64,000 nt of DNA, taken from contig NC_058153.1 in assembly GCF_011075055.1 (NCBI RefSeq), forward strand, positions 11,036,001 through 11,100,000. The letters are read 5' to 3'. A program made the translations under genes and the position numbers. Shown in pieces: positions 47,640 through 58,900 of the stretch. Source of the DNA: Mangifera indica. Its lineage: Eukaryota; Streptophyta; Magnoliopsida; Sapindales; Anacardiaceae. Positions within the stretch are counted from its first letter, which is position 1, and each line of letters begins with the position of its first letter. Under the pieces are notes generated by a model. It was not told the origin of the DNA and searched no databases. It worked only from the letters and a program-made list of their open reading frames with translations.

Positions 47640-48028
47640 ATTGGATCCGGTCCACCCATGATGGGTTGACCCGATCCATTAGGGTTATAGGTTAACCCAT
47701 GATTGGCATTTTACTATTTTGCCCTTGGCAGTTATTTTTAATAACTGCCACTCCCTCCTTTATTTAAATGGCATGTAACTTCCATTGGGAGGTTAACACA
47801 GAAGAAAACAAAAAGATATAATTTACAGAAAACAAATACAGCATTACATTACTCTTCCCAAATCAATTCTCTGGGAGAATTCTTGCAGAAACGAAAGAGA
47901 TAATCAGCAAATCGTGTTGTGGACATTTCCAGGAGTGCATTGAATCACAAAATAATCTCCAATTGTTCAGATTCTGGAAAACCGGGTATGCTTTCTATGA
48001 TCCTGAAATTATTTGATTATGCTTACAT
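47640..48028 (+). repeat. 5' LTR of the young Copia element
   Basis: This 389-bp LTR appears identical to 55014-55402. It contains the palindromic word CAGTTATTTTTAATAACTG near 47730 and a TTTATTTAAATGG TATA-like region near 47760. Confidence 0.95.
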
Positions 48029-48525
48029 TGGTATCAGAGCCACTTATATCTATTCAATTGTGATGTTGGTGATACAAACATGATTAAGAAGCATGTTTAG
48101 GGATTGAATTACGTGAACAGTATTTTATTTATTAAATAATGCGTACGGACGATTTTGCTTAATGATGGATTTGTTGCAATTTTGTGAAATTAATGCTTAG
48201 AATCATGTTAGGATGATTCCTGAATATGAGTTTCATGATTAATTAGAAAAAAATTGCATGAAACCGCATGAAATTGGACGAAATTCAGAGGACTATGCTT
48301 CACCCATAAACCGTAACATTCATGCCTTTAATTCGCCAAATTCCGGTGACTCCGTCGCCTGAAAATTAATGAATTCTCATCGTTGTGCTACGGGCTTCAA
48401 AAGCCCTATGAAATTGTTGCCGGAGGATGGCCGGAAGACGGCCAATTTTGCCGTCAAATAATTAGGGTTCATACTGCGTCGCGGGTCGAAATCGGTTTGG
48501 GAAAACCCAATTGCCCGACCCGAGT

Positions 48526-48677
48526 AGTCAACGGGTTGGTCAAACCCGACCGTCAACGGTTCAAACCGTTTAGTCAACCAGGTCGATCCAGCCCGGATCC
48601 TGACCCGAGGTAACCCGGTCAACCATTGACCAGTCAACGGTCAAAATATTGACCAGTCAACGGTCAATGCTTTGACC
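48526..48677. promoter_or_regulatory. W-box cluster in the Copia leader
   Basis: Eleven TTGAC(C/T) W-boxes on either strand, plus one TTGACG core, lie within 152 bp. They include two tandem copies of a 23-bp unit with TTGACCAGTCAACGGTCAA. The stretch is GC-rich in an AT-rich neighbourhood. W-boxes are bound by WRKY factors in defence responses; binding here is inference. Confidence 0.65.
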
Positions 48678-48960
48678 GCGCGTGAGAGGCGCGTGACGTG
48701 CATTTCCCGGAGCGTGTAGGCGCGTGAGACATTACTTTGGCTAGTGGGAGCGCGTGAATGCTTCTATTTATACCTGGCAGCTTATATTAGCTCAGATTCA
48801 GTTCTTTGTGATCTGTTTATGCATGAATTAAACACTTATATGTGTTATTTTGATCATGGTTTTGAATTATACTTTGCTAAACATGTGAACATGTGTTGTT
48901 TATATTGTTATGCATGTATAATTTATTATTGTCCATTTGTTGGTCATATATAGGGTAAAC

Positions 48961-49491
48961 ATGTTGACTAAGGACTACTATCTGAACTATAAGATGAATC
49001 CAGTGCACAATCTTTACACTCACATTGGTGTCATGCATGAGAGATATAACGATTTAAAAGACAAGGGCATAAAATTAACTGGAAAGGAGAGGATATCTGG
49101 ATTACTAAGATCATTGTCAGATTATTGGACTTCAATAATTTCTAATCTTGTTCGGGGCAAGAAATTCAAGAATTATTGGCAATGTGTGGATGAATTACAA
49201 CTCGCTGAAGAACGCAGAATTGTAATGAATATAAGAAAATCTACATCACTCTCAAGTTTCCCAAATCAACGTAGTGCGAGGCATGTAGGCTATCGCAAGT
49301 ATGATAATAACTTTATCTTAGATAAAGTTACTCCTAGTATTGTTAGAGATAGAGAAAATGTTTTTTCTCAATCTGATTGGTGGAGATCAAATCCCTATAA
49401 ATATGGAGAGCGTTTGATTAACAAGATGCCCTGTTTTAAATTGTACAAATCTCAAACCAAGGATAGTTCAGAAGTTAGTCATAGTCGTTGA
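48961..49491 (+). CDS. Extra Gag-like ORF in the Copia leader
   Basis: A 176-codon open frame precedes gag in the untranslated leader. It begins MLTKDYYLNYKMNPVHNLYT and contains GKERISGLLRSLSDYW and DELQLAEERRIV. This pattern (short helix, LLRSL-x3-W, then L-x-EE) resembles the UBN2-type Gag core of Copia elements, so it may be a second, partial gag domain. The ATG was chosen at 48961 after a short upstream open stretch. No zinc knuckle is seen. It is not in frame with gag at 49838. Whether it is translated is unknown. Confidence 0.45.
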   Translation: MLTKDYYLNYKMNPVHNLYTHIGVMHERYNDLKDKGIKLTGKERISGLLRSLSDYWTSIISNLVRGKKFKNYWQCVDELQLAEERRIVMNIRKSTSLSSFPNQRSARHVGYRKYDNNFILDKVTPSIVRDRENVFSQSDWWRSNPYKYGERLINKMPCFKLYKSQTKDSSEVSHSR

Positions 49492-49837
49492 ATTTCATGT
49501 CCATATTTATTTCATGCATATTTGTTTATTTTTGAATTATGATTATGTTAAACTCTCAATGTTGATATAATATATATGTTTTATGGATTATTTGTGGGAA
49601 TTCTGAGACTGGTAGAATTAATTTATTCTCGTCTGGAATATACATTGACGCGATTGGATTAATTGTTAAAATATGAAACATTTGAGTTATAGACGATGAT
49701 TGGGAACATGGTGAACTTTCGACTCTATGCCTTATGTGACATATTTTAATCTTTAAATGCACAATTGCGACAATAAAATGTGTATATATCTTATTGTTGG
49801 TGTTGTGTTGCGTATCTCTGTAGTTATATATATTGAA

Positions 49838-50326
49838 ATGGCTTCGAAAAACATAATTGCCGATTTGAATAAGGGAGAAAGATTGAATGGAGACAATTAT
49901 AAAATATGGAGAATGAGAATGCACTATATCCTAGATGAACAGGATGCCTTGGAAGCTGTTAATCAGGTTATGGATGAGCCCCAACTGGCTGAGGGGCAGA
50001 ATCCTAATAATGCCCAACATAGGCGTAATATGGACGCTTATAATTCCTGGAAAAAGAAAGATTCGACTGCCAGAGGAATACTCATCAGCTCAATGAATGA
50101 TGATATTGCTTATCAGTATGAGCAATTTAAAACTGCAAATGCTATGTGGGTAGCATTGACAGAAAAGTTTGGAGGAACGACCGTCTCTAAACTGCGGCAG
50201 TTGACCATCAAGTTCGACACATATAAGAAAGTCCCCAATAAGCCAATGAAGCAACATCTGAGGGAAATGTCGAACATGATAATTGAGCTGAAGAAAGCTG
50301 GGCATGATTTGACTGATGAACAGTAA
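49838..50326 (+). pseudogene. Copia gag N-terminal part, ended by a stop codon
   Basis: Gag starts at 49838 (MASKNIIADLNKGERLNGDN) and shows the UBN2 Gag pattern (WRMRMHYILDEQ, MWVALTEKFGG, LRQLTIKFDTYK, MKQHLREMSNMI). A TAA at 50324-50326 (codon 163) ends it. The reading frame continues directly after the stop ([14 protein letters not shown]) in the same frame, so a single substitution of a sense codon is the likely cause. Readthrough or trans-supplied Gag would be needed for activity. Confidence 0.88.
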
Positions 50327-53300
50327 GTGCAAGCTGTTATACGATCTCTTCCTGATAGTTGGGAGCATATGAAAGTGAACATGACCCATAATGACAATAT
50401 CAGGACTTTTGATGATATTGCTCGCCATCTTGAACTGGAAGCTGAGCACCTAGAGGCTGCTGGACTAAATGCTCAAGCATACGTTGCTGAGTCCAGTTCG
50501 AAGAAGTTTTCTGGCTATAAGAGAAAATGGCAAAAATCAGGAAAAGGAAAAGAGATCGTCCAAGGACCTGTGAACAAGAACAAACGGTTCAAGCGCAAAA
50601 GAGGCAAGCGCTATGGGAAAAAAGATAAGTCTAAACTGACCTGTTATAACTGTGGTAACAAGGGTCATTTCGCCCGTGAATGCACGGAGCCGAAAAAGGT
50701 ATTGTCTTATCTTGTCTCAAATTGTGAGATTTATGTTTTCAGTACCGTTTTCTTAACTGAATCTCATCCTATGTGGACTGTAGACTCAGGAGCAACAAAC
50801 CATGTAGCTCGTGACAGAGACACTTTCGTAGAATTTCGTCGAATACCGAGAGAAACACGGTGGATATATGTAGGTAATAATACCAAAGTTGAAGTGAAAG
50901 GAATGGGCACATGCAAATTAGTTTTGCGCGGTGGTCAAACCTTGTACCTACATGATGTTTTATATGCTCCAGAAATTCGACGAAATCTAGTCTCTGTAAT
51001 GGTTCTGTTAAAATTGGGATATTGTTTTATTTTCTCTGAGAACTTGGTTAAGCTTTTTTATAACGATATGTTTTATGGATGTGGATTTATGTCTGAAGGT
51101 TTTATGGTGCTGAACACCTTAAATTGTATTAATGATAATACTGTTAGTTTTTCTTTATTTGCAACTCCTAATAGCCTAGATGTGGATGCAAATAAATGGC
51201 ATGCTAGATTAGGGCATATTGGCCAAGAGAGAATGAACAGATTGGCCCGTGAAGGTTTATTAGGACCTGTCACGAAAATAGATTTGCCTATTTGTGAGCA
51301 TTGTCTAGCAGGAAAAACTACTAGAAAACCTTTTGGCAAAGCTATTAGAGCTGAAGTTCCTCTGCAACTTGTGCACTCAGATATTTGTGGACCTATGAAT
51401 GTTAGAGCTAGAAAAGGAGCATTCTATTTCATCACTTTCATAGATGATTATTCACGTTTTGGTTATGTCTATTTGATCTCCCATAAGTCAGAAGCAATAG
51501 ATTGTTTTAGACATTATATGAATGAGGTTGAGAATCAGTTAGACAAAAGAATAAAAGCCTTGAGAACTGATCGAGGTCGTGAATATTTATCTACCGAATT
51601 TAAGGAATTATGTAGTGAAAAAGGAATTATGAGGCAATTGACGATTCCTAGAACTCCGCAACAAAATGGTGTAGCAGAGAGACGGAATCGAACACTGTTG
51701 GAAATGGTTAGGTCTATGATGGCGCAAGCAAATCTTCCAATTTCGTATTGGGGAGATGCTTTAATGACTGCGACTTATATACTTAACCGTGTGCCTACTA
51801 AGTCAGTAATTTCTACACCTTATGAGTTATGGACAGGTAGGAAACCTGAATTAAATATGATGCGCCCTTGGGGGTCTGCTGCATATATCCATGACACATT
51901 CCATAAATTCGGAAAATTGGGTCCAAGAGGTAAGAAATGTATCTTCATAAGATACTCTGAGCACTCCAAAGGGTACGTGTTCATAGGAGAGGACTTTGAT
52001 GGAAGAGTGACTGAAATAGAATCTCGAGATGTGACATTCATAGAAAATGAATTTCCTGAAAAGGGTGATATCGATAAAAGTCTTCATCTGTATGAAACGG
52101 AAGAGGAATGTGGAGAAGGTTCGTCCCAGCGACCATTAGTTGTGTCACAAGAGACGATGTCTCTACCTATTACAGATAGTGGGAGCAATGAGGTTATACT
52201 CCAACCTATTTCGGATAGTGGGAGCGAAGATCCTCAATTGCGAAGGAGCGAATGTTCTCGAATCCCCAAGAGACGCTTCGAAATTGAAAATGAAGTTTTC
52301 ATAACTGCTCCTCCGGAAGACGATGAGCCTAAAAATATCAAAGAAGCTCTATCATCCCTTAATAAGGAAAAGTGGCAAGAAGCATTAGAGGAAGAAATGA
52401 GATCCATGGAACTTAACCAAGTTTGGAGTCTAGTGGACATACCGCCGGGTCGAAAACCCATTGGGAATAAATGGATTCTTAAAATTAAACGAAAGGCGGA
52501 TGGCTCAATAGATAGATACAAAGCTCGGCTAGTGGCAAAAGGCTATACTCAACAAGAAGGTATAGATTATAAAGAAACCTTTTCGCCTGTAGTGAGATTT
52601 ACTTCAATCCGTGTCATTCTAGCCATAGTAGCACACTTAGATCTAGAATTGCATCAGATGGATGTCAAAACAGCTTTTCTTAATGGAGAGCTTGACGAAG
52701 AAATCTACATGGATCAGCCTGTAGGTTTCGTGGTAAAAAGCCAAGAGCGTAAAGTATGCAAGCTCCAAAAATCTATATATGGCCTAAAACAGTCATCAAG
52801 ACAATGGTACTTAAAATTTCATAAGGCAATATTGTCTTATAATTTTAAGATGTTAGAACAAGATCATTGTGTTTATGTGAAAAGATCTGATGACAAGTTT
52901 GCAATTCTATCTCTTTATGTGGATGATGTGCTGATAGTTGGGAGTGATTTGGAATATGTGATGATCATTAAAAATTGGTTATCTGCAAATTTTGACATGA
53001 AGGATATGGGTGAAGCAGATTATATTTTAGGTATAAAAATCAAAAGGGATCGTTCAAAAAGACTTTTGGCTCTGTCACAAGAGCGTTATATCCAAAAGAT
53101 TCTAGAACGATTCAACATGGGAAACTGCAAGCCCGTAGATAATCCTGTGTCAAAAGGCGATTTATTGAGCCAAAACTTGTGTCCAAAGACTCAAAACGAA
53201 ATAAATGAAATGTCTCTTGTACCTTATTCAAATGCGGTTGGAAGTCTTATGTACGCGATGATGTGTACTCGTCCCGATATATGCTTCGCTGTCGGATTGG

Positions 53301-53890
53301 TTAGTCGATATCAATCAAATCCAAGAAGGGAGCACTGGAAGGCTGTAAAGAGGATATTGAGATATCTGAAAGGCACTGTGGATTATTGTTTATGCTACCA
53401 AGGAAAAGATTTGCGTATCATTGGCTATTCGGATGCTGACTGGGGTGGTGACTTGGACCAACGCAAATCAACTTCAGGTTATGCTTTCTTACTCCAAAAT
53501 GGCGCTATATCTTGGAGCAGTAAGAAACAAACGTGCATAGCCTTATCCACAATGGAAGCAGAATTTGTAGCATGTTCTGCTACTGTGCAAGAAGCTGTTT
53601 GGTTGAAAAGATTTTTTGAGAATTTGGGTGTAATGGATGCATCAGTTGGTCCTATAGTTATGCATTGTGATAATCAAGCTGCGATAGCTTTCACAAAAGA
53701 TCCCAAATTCCATAATAGAACCAAACATATCGACACCAGATATAACTTTGTCAGAGACATCATTTCGAAGAAGGAAGTGATCGTACAATATATTTCTACG
53801 CATAACATGATTGCTGATCCTCTAACAAAACCGATCTCAAGAGATGTATATCTTGCACATGTTAAGTCCCTTGGCTTGCGTAGAATATGA
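50327..53890 (+). CDS. Copia Gag C-terminus and Pol polyprotein
   Basis: This 1187-codon open frame is the rest of Gag-Pol. In order: CCHC knuckle [14 protein letters not shown] (~50641); aspartic protease [14 protein letters not shown] (~50774); GAG-pre-integrase [16 protein letters not shown] with [14 protein letters not shown] (~51196-51335); integrase with the D-D-E residues in [18 protein letters not shown] and [12 protein letters not shown] (51370-51690); RT from [13 protein letters not shown] (~52470) with the catalytic YVDD at 52916-52927; RNase [21 protein letters not shown] to [13 protein letters not shown] (53410-53760). Domain order integrase before RT is diagnostic of Copia. No stop or frameshift is seen, and it begins after the gag stop, so no start codon is proposed. 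Confidence 0.93.
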   Translation: MQAVIRSLPDSWEHMKVNMTHNDNIRTFDDIARHLELEAEHLEAAGLNAQAYVAESSSKKFSGYKRKWQKSGKGKEIVQGPVNKNKRFKRKRGKRYGKKDKSKLTCYNCGNKGHFARECTEPKKVLSYLVSNCEIYVFSTVFLTESHPMWTVDSGATNHVARDRDTFVEFRRIPRETRWIYVGNNTKVEVKGMGTCKLVLRGGQTLYLHDVLYAPEIRRNLVSVMVLLKLGYCFIFSENLVKLFYNDMFYGCGFMSEGFMVLNTLNCINDNTVSFSLFATPNSLDVDANKWHARLGHIGQERMNRLAREGLLGPVTKIDLPICEHCLAGKTTRKPFGKAIRAEVPLQLVHSDICGPMNVRARKGAFYFITFIDDYSRFGYVYLISHKSEAIDCFRHYMNEVENQLDKRIKALRTDRGREYLSTEFKELCSEKGIMRQLTIPRTPQQNGVAERRNRTLLEMVRSMMAQANLPISYWGDALMTATYILNRVPTKSVISTPYELWTGRKPELNMMRPWGSAAYIHDTFHKFGKLGPRGKKCIFIRYSEHSKGYVFIGEDFDGRVTEIESRDVTFIENEFPEKGDIDKSLHLYETEEECGEGSSQRPLVVSQETMSLPITDSGSNEVILQPISDSGSEDPQLRRSECSRIPKRRFEIENEVFITAPPEDDEPKNIKEALSSLNKEKWQEALEEEMRSMELNQVWSLVDIPPGRKPIGNKWILKIKRKADGSIDRYKARLVAKGYTQQEGIDYKETFSPVVRFTSIRVILAIVAHLDLELHQMDVKTAFLNGELDEEIYMDQPVGFVVKSQERKVCKLQKSIYGLKQSSRQWYLKFHKAILSYNFKMLEQDHCVYVKRSDDKFAILSLYVDDVLIVGSDLEYVMIIKNWLSANFDMKDMGEADYILGIKIKRDRSKRLLALSQERYIQKILERFNMGNCKPVDNPVSKGDLLSQNLCPKTQNEINEMSLVPYSNAVGSLMYAMMCTRPDICFAVGLVSRYQSNPRREHWKAVKRILRYLKGTVDYCLCYQGKDLRIIGYSDADWGGDLDQRKSTSGYAFLLQNGAISWSSKKQTCIALSTMEAEFVACSATVQEAVWLKRFFENLGVMDASVGPIVMHCDNQAAIAFTKDPKFHNRTKHIDTRYNFVRDIISKKEVIVQYISTHNMIADPLTKPISRDVYLAHVKSLGLRRI

Positions 53891-55013
53891 TAGATAACTT
53901 GTTGAGTATATATTGTACTTGTAACACAACGTTAGAACATCAAAGAGTTTGAATTTATTTTATGTGTTTGAATTCATGGTGTTTATAGATATACACATAG
54001 TTTATTTTTGAAATCTCAACAAGATGATAATGTCACACAAGTTTGATTGGCTCTCTCACACGAGCAATCGCCTTTGACGCTGAGGAGAGCGTGCAAAGAT
54101 GAGACATATTTCTTGAGATTGATGCGGTTTGAAGAACGCACTTAGAAAATGAGAATTGTTCAAGAAATGAATTATTTGATATGTCGCCTTGATGATTAAT
54201 CAAGATGAGGTCATGACTTGATAGATTTGAAAATGACCGATTTGGATTCCCCACGTCCAAATAACTTGTGAATGCCAGATGTGAGTTCTTAATAGATAAA
54301 GACACCTGCAAGATTGGAGAGATGATTAAGAACTCAGGTTAGGCGCTGAGTGCAGCGACTGAACTAAGATCTGTACAATGTTGGTAATAACATTTTGAAA
54401 AGATACACATTGTAGCACATGATTCATACCATGTGTGCATGAATAAGACGACCGCTTGAAGTAGTGGAAGGATGAATCCCTGCTCCTTCACTGTGTGAGA
54501 CTTTATGAGGATTACCTCATGATGGTACCCTTTGACTCTTTGCTGTTATTTGATGTTTATTCTTAGTGTTGTTATCTTAGCTTGGAACCTATGACTATGA
54601 ATGATTCAGCCTATGGAACATGACTAGAAAAGCAGCTAAGTTTAAATTGAGAATTCCGAGTAGATGAGGAAGACTTATATATTACGTGTGTCCATTGGCC
54701 GGCCGGTCATGTCACTCATACAGGAGATTGGACTTGATCATGGATACATAGGAATATAACACTATAATGAATGAGGGATTAAAGGGAGCTAGTGTTATCG
54801 AGTAAGTCTGGGGTGCTGCGAGACTAACGCTTTATTTTATTTTGGGTTGAAGCGACTATGTTATTCCTAACAGATGCATAGTATATTAGCTCCCAAATGC
54901 AGGTTGCTCGCAAGGTCGCACGACACGTTTGCTAGTATGAATTGCTCTGTTCTGTAAGATTTCTGTAAAAGAGTATTGTGATTCGGATTACCTATCATAT
55001 GTGAGTGGGAGAT
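53891..55013 (+). other. 3' untranslated region of the Copia element
   Basis: About 1.1 kb lies between the pol stop and the 3' LTR, longer than in compact Copia elements. I see no env-like frame or other recognisable coding sequence. A purine-rich tract (GTGAGTGGGAGA) at its end is the likely plus-strand primer. Confidence 0.7.
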
Positions 55014-55402
55014 ATTGGATCCGGTCCACCCATGATGGGTTGACCCGATCCATTAGGGTTATAGGTTAACCCATGATTGGCATTTTACTATTTTGCCCTT
55101 GGCAGTTATTTTTAATAACTGCCACTCCCTCCTTTATTTAAATGGCATGTAACTTCCATTGGGAGGTTAACACAGAAGAAAACAAAAAGATATAATTTAC
55201 AGAAAACAAATACAGCATTACATTACTCTTCCCAAATCAATTCTCTGGGAGAATTCTTGCAGAAACGAAAGAGATAATCAGCAAATCGTGTTGTGGACAT
55301 TTCCAGGAGTGCATTGAATCACAAAATAATCTCCAATTGTTCAGATTCTGGAAAACCGGGTATGCTTTCTATGATCCTGAAATTATTTGATTATGCTTAC
55401 AT
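55014..55402 (+). repeat. 3' LTR of the young Copia element
   Basis: This is the 389-bp partner of 47640-48028, with no difference seen, followed by the TAAAT duplication. Confidence 0.95.
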
Positions 55403-55407
55403 TAAAT

Positions 55408-55545
55408 GATGTCAGTATAAATAAATAAAATTCAAAATATATTTAATAATATTAAATAATGAATATTTCTACAAAAGCACTTCTTTTAAAAAATATATTA
55501 CCTCTTTCTACAGAAGCACTTCATAAAAAAAGCATCCCAAACATC
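55408..55545. mobile_element. Possible MITE remnant split by the Copia element
   Basis: On the minus strand this reads GTTTGGGATGC, then AGTGCTTCTGTAGAAAGAGG and AAGTGCTTTTGTAGAA, words common in plant MITEs. A matching GTTTGGGATG lies at 47403-47412, left of the Copia element, and could be its other end. No clear target duplication was found. Confidence 0.35.
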
Positions 55546-55593
55546 AAAACTTAAAAAAGAAAACAAATCCAATACCGAGAATGGAAAACCAAC

Positions 55594-55828
55594 CTGAAAC
55601 AATTTCTTTAGGAGCAGTTTCAGTAGACAAAGCTCTGGAAACCACAAATGCGTTTTGCCGTAAACTTCCATTAATTTTTTCTACATTAGTGCAAATAACT
55701 CTATCCCCAAAACCACCATGAAACTGATTATGATTTTTCTCAATCGAGCATTTGCCTCTCCTAAAAATATGATTTTGACCTCGTAGAGTTGAATGAAAGT
55801 GGCGAACAGATCTTACTATCCTCCTCAT
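55594..55828 (-). pseudogene. First exon of a mitochondrial-targeted protein gene (fragment)
   Basis: From the ATG at 55828 the minus strand encodes MRRIVRSVRHFHSTLRGQNH, continuing with Arg/Ser-rich, acid-poor sequence to RALSTETAPKEIVS, then a donor site CAG|GTTGGT at 55594/55593. An N-terminus rich in Arg and Ser with few acids and an ALST-like end is typical of mitochondrial presequences. No following exon was found on the minus strand within the window; the sequence beyond is MITE-like and then the Copia element. I do not recognise the protein. It could be a captured or stranded exon, or a real gene whose next exons lie far away. Confidence 0.4.
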
Positions 55829-55849
55829 CTTTCCTCCAAAACGGCACAA

Positions 55850-57764
55850 AAACTCGTTGTATCAATCAAGATTCAAACAACAGTCCCGCGGCAAGTTTCA
55901 GAATTATGAAAAAGGGGATACAGTTCTGAATTGGGAGAAGAAGAAATGGGGATGAATTGGATTGAAATGGAGGAGAATATGAGAAATAAAACTAGAGATA
56001 ACAATTTCATTCCGATTTTAGGGATTCCGACCCTAACAAGGAAATAGTTCCCCAATAGAAACAAGGAAAAGGGACAGGGACTAAGATGATAACAATTCCC
56101 ACAATCGAGGATAGGGATACATATGTCCCCTCTCTGCCCCGGCCCACCCCACCCTCGCCCTTGTCCCAGACTCTTTATATTAATATATTTATTTAAAATA
56201 CTAATATATATTTATAGTTATAGATTATTTATGTTTTTTCAAATTTATTTAGGTTTTTGTTATGTATATTAAAATGGTTAATATATTATATTTGTGACAT
56301 TTGAAATAATGGGTTGGTTTTAATTTTACTTAATTTTATTATTTAATATATTTATATTGTGTTTATAAGATACAAGAAGAAGATTTTTTTTTGCAGGGAG
56401 GTTATGGATAATCATTTTCATTCATGTAACAAAAACGAGCCTAGGATAAGAATTGATATCTCATATAGGAATGGGGATGGGGATTGAGATCCACTCACTA
56501 CCCCTTCCCATTGCCATCCCTAAGTAAAACTAAGAAAGGCTTGAGTTTCTCAGTACTCAAATGTATTTGGATGTGTATGATTTTTAAAATAGTTATAAAA
56601 CTTTAACACTTGCTTTTTATTATGATTATGACTCACCTAAATCTTCATTAATGGAGTTTATTATGGAGAATTTATTTTTGGTCCTGAAAATTGATATTTA
56701 TTGTCAAGTAGAATTATTTAAACATTTTAGTCCTTTAAGGGTATTTATGTCTCAAAGACAAATTAAATGGTACAAATGTTACTAAAAATTTTAACAAGTT
56801 TATTAGGTACAGCTGAAGGAATCGGGTAGTTTCAATCTGACTCATTCAAGTTTAGAGTATTATTGGGCTCAAATGAGTTAAATTCAAATTGAAACAAATA
56901 GCTTAGTTGGCAATCAGTGTTGGCATTGGAGCTCATCTCATTGTGATTCTTTTTCCAACTCTGACAATTCTTGTAGTAACCTCATCTATGCTCAAGGGTA
57001 ATTTAGTCATTTGACATGATCCAAGTCTTTTAGGAGGTTTATTGCATTGAATTTTCAAAATCAAAGAAAAAGTCAAACTATGGGATGCTCATTCCTATCT
57101 CTAGGACACTTATCCATAGAGCTAGCAAATTCAAATCATGCTCACATAATTTTTGCGGTGTGTATCATGGGAAAGCCCATCCCACTAAAAGGGAAATTGT
57201 CCTAGGCGTGTTTTCCAACAACTATAAAACTCCTCTTTCCACCTTGATTTGGGTTATGCATATTAACCCGAATTTCCATTTAATTAAAAAGTGTAGCAAG
57301 GACTTGAGAGTGTTAGGAGTTGCCGGAGGAAAGGATCACTATCGGAATCTTGCCGCATGAAGACTTGCGTAATGCCGGAGGAGAGATAGGCACCCTTTCC
57401 TATTCATTAATTAAGTTATAGCATGTTTTGTGTGTGATTTCATAAATGTGTATGTAGTTTAGGTTGTTGTTATTGTCGTGATTAGTTGTTGATTAGCGCA
57501 TTGGTATGAATTGATAAGATTATGATAAGTGTGTGTGGCATATTTTTGGTGATTATATGATGTTGCAAGGTTATAGGATAATGTTGGTAATTGAAAGTTG
57601 GTTTCTAGAATTAGGAACATTAGTGGAGGGCTAAGACGTTTCTAGTGGTTCAAATTATTGAGTCGCCATTGGAAACAACGAGGCTTTAAAAGTTACAGAG
57701 CTGAGGGATGCCTATCCCCTTAGGAGAGGGACGACTGTCCCATCGCGAGGTAAAGGATGACTCA
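55850..57764. other. Repeat-derived stretch between the exon fragment and unit 4
   Basis: At 56070-56170 and 56430-56525 there is G/C-rich sequence of the GGGATGGCAATGGGAAGGGG and GGGATGGGGATTG type, a common plant dispersed repeat (minus orientation at the right end). The segment 56590-56960 is collinear with 43840-44640. A 91-codon + frame at 57085-57360 (MLIPISRTLIHRASKFKSCS) is not recognised, and may belong to the LTR-like sequence that continues into unit 4. Confidence 0.45.
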
Positions 57765-58900
57765 CAGACATGTTATAAGGGTAGTTTGGTAATTAGGGTA
57801 CATGTGGGTTAGGTTAGAGAAAAATTGACATCCCTCCTTATACCGGAACGATTGTCTCTCTTAAATGGAAGGAATGACCATCCCTCAAAGTGGGAAGACA
57901 TGTCGTACCAAAGGCCTAGAAATTTTTTGCTCTTCGTGATGTTAAGAGATGTTTAGAACATCCATTCCTATTGAATTAAAGATAAGAGACATCCAAGATG
58001 TTCGTTTCATTAGTGTACGAGTTATAAGAGGCATCTCTTGATCTTCGATAAGGTGTAAGAGGCATCTGGGGCATCCCACTCAAGCATATTATGAGTAATG
58101 AGCTATTAATTATAAGAGGTGATAGGATGTCCACTTGGCAAGTATTTGGGACACTGAATTATATACATAGAGACAACTGGGCTATAAAGGGATATTCCAA
58201 GAATGCTCAATTAATTATGTGCTTATTGGGTGTCTGGTCATTCATGCCTTTCTTGTTGATTGTAGGTAGACATGATAGTGGGCAAGCGGGGAGGCTAGCA
58301 GATCAGCTCACTGACAACATGACCACCATAGTAGATGTCTTCTTTATTTATTTTAATTCTATTTTGGGGGTTTTCCATGCACACTATTATGTTTCTTAGC
58401 AATTTGAGGTGTTAGTTGGACATTTGACATTATATGACACCTTTGACAAAGTTTCTTATTTTAATAGAATCATTGAGGCATTTTCATAAATTTTTTTTTT
58501 TTATAAATGCATTTATGAAAATTTTATGGCGTACGTGATACATCATCCTAGTAAATTACTCTTAGGGGTATGATCTGGAGATGAGATATTATATTTTTGA
58601 TATTAGAGCATGATTTTGGGACCTTAAAGGTGTTAAATATTTTAAAACTTTAGATGCATAAGTATGGTGGCCTATGTATTGTTGATCCCTCCTGTGACCT
58701 AATTGTAGTAAGTAATATGTCTGCTTTTATGTTTGTAATTATCATGTTGAGCCTTGGAATGGTTTTTGCAAAGAGAAAAGAAAGATGAGGAGATTCAGCC
58801 ATTAAAATGTTGCTCAAGAGGAGAGCCATCCACGACAAGGCCCTTGAGCCAGTCTTTTAAGTGCTCGGCACAACATAACCCTATATAGATTAAGTCGTGT
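57765..58900 (+). mobile_element. Degraded Del/Tekay-like LTR remnant, unit 4 copy
   Basis: This is collinear with 5664-6780 (for example GTTGTCTCTCTTAAATGGAA-like sequence and CACCATAGTAGATGTCTT in both). The LTR end is mutated to GAGATATTATA near 58580, and a primer-site-like ATTAGAGCATG follows. The sequence probably extends left of 57765, where unit 1 has no counterpart. Confidence 0.5.

Larger units (their letters stand above)
47640..55402 (+). mobile_element. Young Ty1/Copia retrotransposon with identical LTRs
   Basis: This 7763-bp element has two 389-bp LTRs in which I see no difference. It is flanked by the 5-bp duplication TAAAT (47635-47639, 55403-55407). The primer site TGGTATCAGAGCC (48029-48041) abuts the 5' LTR, and a purine tract GTGAGTGGGAGA precedes the 3' LTR. 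The LTR ends are not TG..CA: they read ATTGG..TTACAT with the exact duplication, or TATTGG..TTACA if shifted one base with a 4/5 duplication. It has a long leader (1.8 kb), gag-pol with one stop, and a 1.1-kb untranslated 3' region. Identical LTRs imply recent insertion. Confidence 0.96.

Noticed and set aside
48377..48637. Two overlapping frames in the GC-rich Copia leader
   Set aside because: They have no recognised domain. The sequence is better explained by the repeated W-box-containing units.
55873..56064. Minus-strand frame with a signal-peptide-like start (MKLLSLVLFLIFSS)
   Set aside because: It is short, not recognisable, and lies in repeat-like sequence next to the exon fragment; evidence too weak to call.
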